11,574 nt of DNA, from positions 1-11,574 of the forward strand of contig JACMPN010000539.1 of the NCBI GenBank assembly GCA_014377495.1, written 5' to 3'. The notes under the pieces are model-generated. The model was not told the DNA's origin. It did not search any database and worked only from the letters and a program-made list of their open reading frames with translations. This stretch comes from Candidatus Sericytochromatia bacterium. GTDB lineage: Bacteria; Cyanobacteriota; Sericytochromatia; JACMPN01. Position numbers and translations under genes: made by a program. Positions 1 through 4,180 of the stretch are shown here, piece by piece; position 1 is the stretch's first letter; every line of letters begins with the position of its first letter.

Positions 1-45
1 GGCTACGGTGGCTTGGGCTACGGTGGCTCTGGCTACGGGGGGATT
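1..45 (+). repeat. Three 15-bp tandem units coding GYGGx
   Basis: Three consecutive 15-bp units, each starting GGCTACGG, lie at 1-15, 16-30 and 31-45 and encode GYGGL, GYGGS and GYGGI. The first two differ only in their last bases and the third is more diverged. The array may continue to the left of the window. Confidence 0.8.
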
Positions 46-303
46 AGTTACGGCATTCCGACAATTAGCACCTATGCCGCACCATGCATTGGCGGTGCCG
101 CCAATGGAGGCATCCCTGTAGGCCAGATCCAGCAGCCGATCCAACAGCAACCGATCGATCAGGGCCAGCAACAGCAGATCCAACAGCCGCAAACCGGTCA
201 GATCCAGCAACCGCAAATCGACCAAGGTCAGCAACAGCCGATCCAGCAACAGCAGACCGGTCAGCAACAGCAACAGACCAATCAACTACCCGTCGCCTCA
301 TAA
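1..303 (+). CDS. Gly/Tyr-repeat and Gln-rich low-complexity protein, 3' part only
   Basis: The reading frame is open from the first base to a TAA at 301-303, so the N-terminus lies outside the window; 100 residues are visible. It begins with three GYGG-type units (G-Y-G-G-L/S/I), passes through a short ordinary segment with one Cys (ISTYAAPCIGGAANGG), and ends in about 60 residues made largely of Gln, with Pro, Ile, Asp, Gly and Thr. The tail contains an imperfect 18-19-residue repeat (QP(Q)IDQGQQQ...QTGQ). I do not recognise a family. Composition of this kind is seen in secreted, surface or coat proteins and in disordered linkers; that is only an inference here. A strong hairpin follows 22 nt after the stop, so this is the last gene of its transcript. 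Confidence 0.7.
   Translation, partial: GYGGLGYGGSGYGGISYGIPTISTYAAPCIGGAANGGIPVGQIQQPIQQQPIDQGQQQQIQQPQTGQIQQPQIDQGQQQPIQQQQTGQQQQQTNQLPVAS
148..264 (+). repeat. Imperfect 54/57-bp repeat in the Gln-rich tail
   Basis: Positions 148-201 and 208-264 encode two copies of a Gln-rich unit, QP(Q)IDQGQQQ(Q/P)IQQ(P/Q)QTGQ, separated by two codons. CAG and CAA are mixed between the copies, so the repeat is clearer in protein than in DNA, as expected for an old duplication or selection for the protein composition. Confidence 0.6.
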
Positions 304-324
304 GGTCAGCCAGCGCCTTCGCAC

Positions 325-355
325 CGAAGAGCCGGGCCAATGGCCCGGCTCTTCG
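325..355 (+). terminator. Strong hairpin after the Gln-rich gene
   Basis: A perfect 14-bp stem (arm 325-338, CGAAGAGCCGGGCC) closes on the 3-nt loop AAT, with the second arm at 342-355. It starts 22 nt past the TAA. The downstream bases are TTCAAACTTCG, not a clean T-run, so termination efficiency is uncertain, but position and stability fit an intrinsic terminator. Confidence 0.7.
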
Positions 356-599
356 TTCAAACTTCGTATTGCCGGTTTTGACGGGATCTCGGGTGATCGG
401 CGGCAACAAGACCAGCCTGATATGCTGGACGCTTTGCCCCGATTCACCCGCCCCCTGCATTTGGGCTATCGCACTGGAAATCGAAACACCCGATGACACC
501 CACGCTCCTGTATCAGAGGCTCGGCAGCCTTGTACTTGCTCTACAGCCAGTCACCTTGTTTACCTATCGTCATGGACGGACCAATGGCCTGGTTGGCGG

Positions 600-605
600 T
601 ATAAT
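600..605 (+). promoter_or_regulatory. -10 box of the lipoprotein promoter
   Basis: TATAAT is an exact consensus -10 hexamer 38 nt upstream of the lipoprotein ATG. No convincing TTGACA-like -35 lies 16-18 nt further upstream, and there is no TGn extension, so either an activator helps or the match is fortuitous. A start near 612 would give a leader of about 30 nt containing the ribosome binding site. Confidence 0.5.
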
Positions 606-643
606 TAAGAGCGATTGTCGTTTCCAGATATTGGAGCATCTTA

Positions 644-1309
644 ATGCGCTATCCCGCTCGCCTGCTGGCCATCCTTGCTCTCGTGCCCATGGCAGCCTGC
701 ACGATCATCGTTCCTGACTCGGTTCCCGCTTCCCCTGCTGCCGGCGGTTCCATCACCTCGGTTCCCGCTTCCCCCGCTGCCGGCGGTTCCATCACCTCGG
801 GTGTGGCGACCGCTGTCAATTCTGAAGGCGGCGAGCGTGTGGTCTCCAAAACGAAATCCAAACCGACCTCTGTTAAGCAGGTCGGTCAGACTTGGGACAC
901 CGAGTCGTACAGTGTGACCACGCCCGGCAACTGGATCGAACGTGACAAGCCCGCCAGCGATGATGTCTTCACGGGATTGACGTCCTACGGCCTGAGCAAC
1001 AAAACCTACACCGGTGGCGTCGCCGACATTTCCCGGGGCAAGTTCACGTTCGTCAGCGAAGAAGACGACCTGAACGCGGCATGGAAGAGCATCAAGAAGG
1101 AATGGTCCAACAAAGTCACTTACGGCGCCACCTACGTCGACAACAGCGGCTTTACCTTCACCGCCCGTTTCAACGGGGTCTCGTATGACGGCTATGTCGC
1201 CATTATCCGGCGCAACAGCGCCGTCTACTTCATGGAAGCCTACGGCGACACCAAACGCCTCTCGGAGACCCAGGCCTGGTCGGTCATCAACAGCTTCAAG
1301 CTCAACTAA
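644..1309 (+). CDS. Small lipoprotein with a possible PsbP/DcrB-like domain
   Basis: A 221-residue protein. Residues 1-18 form a short positive and hydrophobic lipoprotein signal, and Cys19 in VPMAAC is the likely lipidated residue. Thr at +2 does not give the Asp inner-membrane retention signal, so outer-membrane sorting is plausible. Residues 26-51 are two identical 13-residue copies of SVPASPAAGGSIT, a flexible tether encoded by a 39-bp tandem repeat. Residues 80-221 look like a compact alpha/beta domain, with YSVTTPGNW near the start and an AWSVINSFKLN ending that recalls PsbP/DcrB-type (DUF1795-like) lipoproteins; that link is tentative. The ATG follows a GGAG at 633-636 with a 7-nt spacer, and a TATAAT lies further upstream. 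The gene appears monocistronic, converging on msrA. Specific function is unknown. Confidence 0.85.
   Translation: MRYPARLLAILALVPMAACTIIVPDSVPASPAAGGSITSVPASPAAGGSITSGVATAVNSEGGERVVSKTKSKPTSVKQVGQTWDTESYSVTTPGNWIERDKPASDDVFTGLTSYGLSNKTYTGGVADISRGKFTFVSEEDDLNAAWKSIKKEWSNKVTYGATYVDNSGFTFTARFNGVSYDGYVAIIRRNSAVYFMEAYGDTKRLSETQAWSVINSFKLN
719..796 (+). repeat. 39-bp tandem duplication inside the lipoprotein gene
   Basis: Unit 1 (719-757) and unit 2 (758-796) differ at a single base (T736 versus C775, synonymous). Each encodes SVPASPAAGGSIT. The period is a multiple of three, so copy-number change would lengthen or shorten the tether behind the lipid anchor without breaking the frame. Near-identity suggests a recent duplication. 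Confidence 0.9.
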
Positions 1310-1335
1310 CCACCGGATCGGGCTACCCGCCAGAC

Positions 1336-1374
1336 AAAAAGCCGTGTCGTGGACAAGTCAGTCCACGACACGGC
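1336..1374. terminator. Bidirectional terminator between lipoprotein gene and msrA
   Basis: A perfect 14-bp stem (1341-1354, GCCGTGTCGTGGAC, with 1361-1374) encloses the loop AAGTCA. Five A residues at 1336-1340 become a T-run directly after the hairpin on the minus strand, making it a classical intrinsic terminator for msrA. On the plus strand it is followed by TCTTCT and can end the lipoprotein transcript. Confidence 0.85.
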
Positions 1375-1402
1375 TCTTCTGCATGCTGCCGGCGACCCCG
1401 GG

Positions 1403-2017
1403 CTAACGGACGAGCAGTGGACCAAACAGCTTGCGGAAGTGAGCGACTTCCTTGGCAACGACATGCCGGGTGTACGGCTCATCCGGGTGTTTGGCGTAGT
1501 AGTGGAGATGATGCTCATCGGCAGGATAAAACCGTTGCAACCGTTTGATTTCGGTGACGATCGGCTTGGGATGGGCTTTTGCGGCCGTGAGTTCCGTGAC
1601 CAGCTTGCGAGCCGTCAGGACCTGGGCCTGGTTGGCGGGCAGGATGATCGAGTGGTACTGCGATCCCGAGTCTGGCCCCTGCCGATCCAGGCTGGTGGGA
1701 TCGTGGGCTCCGAAAAAAGCCCTCAGCAGTGTCTGATAGCTGATTACCTTGGGGTCAAAGGTGACCTGGATAACCTCGGCATGGCCGGTATCGCCGGCAC
1801 ACACCTCGTCATACGTGGGGTTGGCTTTGTTCCCGCCAGCATAGCCAGGCACAGCCGAGTCGACGCCCCGGAGCATCTCGAACTCCGCCTGGAACGCCCA
1901 AAAGCAGCCACCGCCGAAGACAGCCTGCTCACGGACTGCGGCCTCACTCACAGGCGCCGCTGTCATGCAGAGCATCACCAAGAAAGCTCCGAGCATCCAG
2001 CGGTATCCGTACGACAT
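1403..2017 (-). CDS. msrA: Peptide methionine-(S)-sulfoxide reductase MsrA, exported form
   Basis: MsrA reduces methionine-(S)-sulfoxide in proteins back to methionine. The 204-residue product carries the signature GGGCFW with catalytic Cys38, then GYAGG, EVCAGDTGHAE (with the family's conserved Glu81) and HDPTSLDRQGPDSGSQYHS, all in family order. A hydrophobic segment at residues 8-24 followed by SEA-A looks like a Sec signal peptide, so the enzyme probably works in the periplasm. The only other Cys in the mature part is Cys73; there are no C-terminal recycling cysteines, so regeneration of Cys38 may use Cys73 or an external thiol partner. The start at 2017 is preferred over an in-frame ATG at 2032 because GGAGG at 2026-2030 sits 8 nt upstream of it, inside the longer frame. 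The usual motif near FYPAEDYHQ is altered here to FYPADEHHL. It stands alone, with its own promoter and terminator. Confidence 0.95.
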   Translation of the reverse strand: MSYGYRWMLGAFLVMLCMTAAPVSEAAVREQAVFGGGCFWAFQAEFEMLRGVDSAVPGYAGGNKANPTYDEVCAGDTGHAEVIQVTFDPKVISYQTLLRAFFGAHDPTSLDRQGPDSGSQYHSIILPANQAQVLTARKLVTELTAAKAHPKPIVTEIKRLQRFYPADEHHLHYYAKHPDEPYTRHVVAKEVAHFRKLFGPLLVR

Positions 2018-2049
2018 CCGATCACCCTCCAAGCGTTTGGCACTGCCCG

Positions 2050-2055
2050 AGTATA
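2050..2055 (-). promoter_or_regulatory. Likely -10 box of msrA
   Basis: On the minus strand this reads TATACT, five of six to consensus, 32 nt before the msrA start codon. A transcript from about 2043 would have a leader of roughly 26 nt carrying the GGAGG site. The -35 region is weak. Confidence 0.45.
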
Positions 2056-2121
2056 CGCCTGCGAAGGCCAGTGAAGTCCCGTTGGACGGGAACGACGTGG
2101 ACGCAGGGCTTGTGCCCGGTT

Positions 2122-2373
2122 TCAGAAACTGACGACGAGGGACACCGTCGCCGTCACTTCCAATTCACCGGGGGCTACTGGCATGGCCATGCCGGCGCCT
2201 TGGTCCCCGGCATCGTACTTGAGGGATTCATTCGAGTGTCGCCCCAAGGCAAGGCCAGCCGCAGGGGGTGAATCCCTCGGGCTGGCGTTGCTTTTCGCAG
2301 CGATGGGAACCTTCCTGCTGCAGCGGCGCAACCGGTCGTCACTGAAATCGCTCCCTCGGGGTTGGTAAGCTAA
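2122..2373 (-). pseudogene. Decayed C-terminal remnant of a SIMPL (DUF541) protein
   Basis: The minus-strand frame from 2373 to the TGA at 2122-2124 encodes 83 residues with no proper start. Its last 50 or so match, by eye, the closing part of SIMPL/DUF541 periplasmic proteins: AAGLALGR followed by an SxE, a short variable stretch, then PVAPGELEVTATVSLVV at the C-terminus. SIMPL proteins are about 200-250 residues, so most of the domain is missing, and the frame is blocked by a stop at 2374-2376. The part before AAGLALGR is Pro/Ser/Arg-rich and looks degraded. It lies co-directional with and just upstream of msrA, which has its own promoter in between. A small expressed peptide from a TTG at 2331 cannot be excluded but no clear ribosome binding site was seen. 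Confidence 0.45.
2221..2278. repeat. 10-bp inverted repeat, 38-nt spacer
   Basis: GAGGGATTCA at 2221-2230 and its exact complement TGAATCCCTC at 2269-2278 lie inside the SIMPL remnant. The role is unknown; the arms could be chance or a rearrangement scar. Confidence 0.4.
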
Positions 2374-2406
2374 TCAGGCAACCACCACCATTGGGACGGA
2401 GACACT

Positions 2407-3105
2407 ATGCGGGCCCGCCTCGTCTGCCATACGAACATGACGATCGACGAACTGAAGTCCGCACTCGTGCAGTTGCACCTGTGGCCGGAGATGGACCAGG
2501 AACATCCGGATCTGAAGGCCCGCCAGACCGAAATCCTCGCCAGCGGCGTGTCCTCGGACATCCCGCTGGTCAATGAGACCCTGGTCGGTACCATCTACGA
2601 GTCGCACACCCAGACCTGGGGCGTGATCAACCGCCCTGCCGGCGGCAGGTATGTGCTGCGCCTGCAGCATCCCGATGCCCAGGCCCTGCGACGGGCAGCC
2701 GAAACCGTGGTGGTGGGACTGAAGCAGGTCACCCACGGCCGTCACCGTGTGCAGTTCCCCGAACCCTTCGAGGTCCAGGAGCCAAACACCGCCAGCACGG
2801 CATTCTGGGGCCATGTCCTGCCGCGTGGCCGCTGGGCCCTGGCCCTGAAGGAACGACCGACCGAGGCCTTCATCGGGGCCCTGACCCTGGTCATGTCGGT
2901 GATCCTGCTGACGGCGTCTTCGCCTTGGGGCGGGGCCATCCTCGTTCCTTTGGTGCCCGATCCCCACTGGCACACGTGGCTGGATGGCCTCCTGGACCGG
3001 TTCGCCTCGGCGACGCTGATGACCGGGGCCTTGTCGTGGGCCGAAGTGCTGTTTCACTGGCTGGCCGTCCGCCGGCTGCCCAACATCCGCTGGGAGCTGC
3101 ATTGA
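2407..3105 (+). CDS. Uncharacterised membrane protein with N-terminal soluble domain
   Basis: A 232-residue protein that I do not recognise. Residues 1-150 are soluble in character, with a mixed charged and aromatic composition and no Cys pair or nucleotide-binding motif visible. Two hydrophobic segments follow at about 153-183 and 198-220, separated by PDPHWHTWLDGLLDRF, and the chain ends with a short basic tail (VRRLPNIRWELH). The likely topology is a soluble domain plus a two-helix membrane anchor. ATG at 2407 is chosen because GGAG at 2398-2401 sits 5 nt before it; the next in-frame Met is residue 11. It reads in the same direction as the downstream operon but is separated from it by 151 nt containing a dyad and a promoter-like site, so it is probably a separate unit. 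Function unknown. Confidence 0.75.
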   Translation: MRARLVCHTNMTIDELKSALVQLHLWPEMDQEHPDLKARQTEILASGVSSDIPLVNETLVGTIYESHTQTWGVINRPAGGRYVLRLQHPDAQALRRAAETVVVGLKQVTHGRHRVQFPEPFEVQEPNTASTAFWGHVLPRGRWALALKERPTEAFIGALTLVMSVILLTASSPWGGAILVPLVPDPHWHTWLDGLLDRFASATLMTGALSWAEVLFHWLAVRRLPNIRWELH

Positions 3106-3150
3106 GCTGATGTCAGCGGTCCGAGGGGGCCGATGCACACATCACGCCGT

Positions 3151-3181
3151 AGCAAGTCTCAGTCACCGACCGAGACTTGCT
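3151..3181. promoter_or_regulatory. 31-bp dyad, candidate operator or terminator
   Basis: Arms AGCAAGTCTC (3151-3160) and GAGACTTGCT (3172-3181) are perfect complements. Inside, GTC and GAC pair again, so 13 of 15 symmetric positions match around base 3166. Its right arm runs into an extended -10 site, so a dimeric repressor bound here would cover the -35 to -10 region of the operon promoter. It could instead be a terminator for the gene ending at 3105, but no T-run follows on the plus strand. Confidence 0.55.
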
Positions 3182-3186
3182 AGAAT
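3178..3186 (+). promoter_or_regulatory. Extended -10 promoter of the five-gene operon
   Basis: TGCTAGAAT combines a TGn extension with TAGAAT, five of six to the -10 consensus, 71 nt before the first start codon of the operon. The -35 region (CTCAGT) is poor, which extended -10 promoters tolerate. It overlaps the right arm of the 31-bp dyad, so control by a DNA-binding protein is plausible. Confidence 0.45.
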
Positions 3187-3256
3187 GCCACCATTGTCCA
3201 CACGTCGTTGACAGATTCTGCCAACCACGTCTGTCCCATTTGCTGGAGATCTCACG

Positions 3257-4180
3257 TTGACGTCATTGCCACCGGCCCCGCAGCGTTGGGCAGCCTACTT
3301 TAAAGAACGCTTCAAAATCGGCACGAACCTCATTGCCACCGCCCTGCTCGTCGGCGCCGCCGCCATGGCCAGTCTGCGACTGCATGAACTGATGCCTACG
3401 ACCGCAGTGCTGGGCCCTTTGTCCCTGATCAGTGCCGTCTACGTCCTGATTTTCCTGCACCTGCGGGTCTTCGACGAGCACAAGGACTATGCCGTCGATT
3501 CGGTCCGCTTTCCGCAGCGGGTCCTCTCCAAAGGCTGGGTCACCCTGCCGCAGTTGCGGCGCATCGCCAATGTGGCCATCCCCCTGGAAGTGATCATCGC
3601 CGGCTTGGTCGGGCCCCGATTTCTCGTCGCCACCCTGACCCTGATCGCCTATTCCCTGCTGATGCTCAAAGAGTTTTTCGTCGCCGACTGGCTGAAGCGC
3701 CATATGGTCCTGTATGGCATGAGCCACATGGCGATCCTCTTCCTGATGGTCCTCGGCGTTTTCGTCGGCATTGGGGATCGTCTGCCGCCTGGCTTTCAGC
3801 CTTTCGCGTCGCCGCTGCTGATTTACGGCGGCACCATTTATGCCTGGGTCTACTCCCTGGAGATCGCCCGCAAGATCCGGGCCCCCGAGAAGGAAATGCC
3901 GGACGTGGACACCTATTCCAAAATCCTCGGTCCCACTGGGGCCATCATCGCGGTCATCGCCTGCCAGTTGGCGGGCCTTGGGCTGCTGGCGATAAGCCGG
4001 CTGCCCGTGCCGCTCACGGCGTGGTACGTCATCGGCGGCATGACGCTGCTGGAGGTGATCATCATGGCCGCTGTCGCTGCCCGCCCCACGGCGGCCAAGC
4101 TGGCCAAGCTCGACAATGTGGCCGCCCTGCCCTTTTTGACCCTGCAACTGGCTTTGATCATCGGGTGGGCCCGCGGATGA
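3257..4180 (+). CDS. UbiA-superfamily membrane prenyltransferase
   Basis: A 307-residue polytopic protein with about eight or nine hydrophobic helices. UbiA enzymes move a prenyl group from a prenyl diphosphate to an aromatic, glycerol-phosphate or similar acceptor at the membrane, with Mg held by Asp-rich motifs. The first motif here is DEHKDYAVD (73-81), matching NDxxDxxxD except that Asp and Glu replace the first Asn and Asp; FPQRVLSKG (85-93) follows where the family has its conserved Pro/Arg loop. The second acidic region is atypical: LEIARKIRAPEKEMPDVDTY (201-220) with Glu202, Asp216 and Asp218. The start is TTG at 3257, with GGAG at 3245-3248 and an 8-nt spacer; the next Met is residue 37, which would lose the first helix. 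It is the first gene of the operon, and its stop overlaps the next start. The acceptor is not predictable, and the altered motifs leave open a non-prenyl UbiA-fold activity. Confidence 0.75.
   Translation: MTSLPPAPQRWAAYFKERFKIGTNLIATALLVGAAAMASLRLHELMPTTAVLGPLSLISAVYVLIFLHLRVFDEHKDYAVDSVRFPQRVLSKGWVTLPQLRRIANVAIPLEVIIAGLVGPRFLVATLTLIAYSLLMLKEFFVADWLKRHMVLYGMSHMAILFLMVLGVFVGIGDRLPPGFQPFASPLLIYGGTIYAWVYSLEIARKIRAPEKEMPDVDTYSKILGPTGAIIAVIACQLAGLGLLAISRLPVPLTAWYVIGGMTLLEVIIMAAVAARPTAAKLAKLDNVAALPFLTLQLALIIGWARG

Larger units (their letters stand above)
304..643. other. Gene-free interval of 340 bp
   Basis: The interval holds the hairpin at 325-355 at its left end and a -10-like TATAAT at its right end. 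Short open frames cross it on both strands, but none has a ribosome binding site with recognisable protein content, and the two longest overlap the flanking genes in other frames. I see no RNA gene or mobile-element remnant. Confidence 0.5.

Noticed and set aside
65..608. Long open frames on both strands across the Gln-rich gene and following spacer
   Set aside because: They are Arg/Ala/Pro-rich or Val/Ala-rich shadows of the repeat sequence, cross the terminator hairpin, and lack ribosome binding sites.
493..717. Plus-strand 74-codon frame ahead of the lipoprotein gene
   Set aside because: It overlaps the lipoprotein signal-peptide region in another frame, and no ribosome binding site or recognisable content is present.
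2180..2193. Perfect 14-bp palindrome GGCATGGCCATGCC, possible operator
   Set aside because: It encodes Gly-Met-Ala-Met-Pro in the remnant frame and lies far from any promoter; a chance palindrome in GC-rich DNA is likely.
2183..2368. Plus-strand short frame ending in a hydrophobic stretch and basic tail, resembling a PEP-CTERM sorting tail
   Set aside because: There is no PEP motif and no coding context before it, and it is the complement of the minus-strand SIMPL-like remnant, which explains the region better.
3208..3213. Perfect TTGACA as a -35 box for the operon
   Set aside because: No -10-like hexamer lies 15-19 nt downstream, so it is not supported as a promoter; the extended -10 at 3178-3186 is preferred.
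4021..4176. Longer N-terminus for the dikinase from a GTG at 4021
   Set aside because: It would run inside the UbiA-like gene; the ATP-grasp family begins close to the GGKG motif, and ATG 4177 forms a clean ATGA junction.
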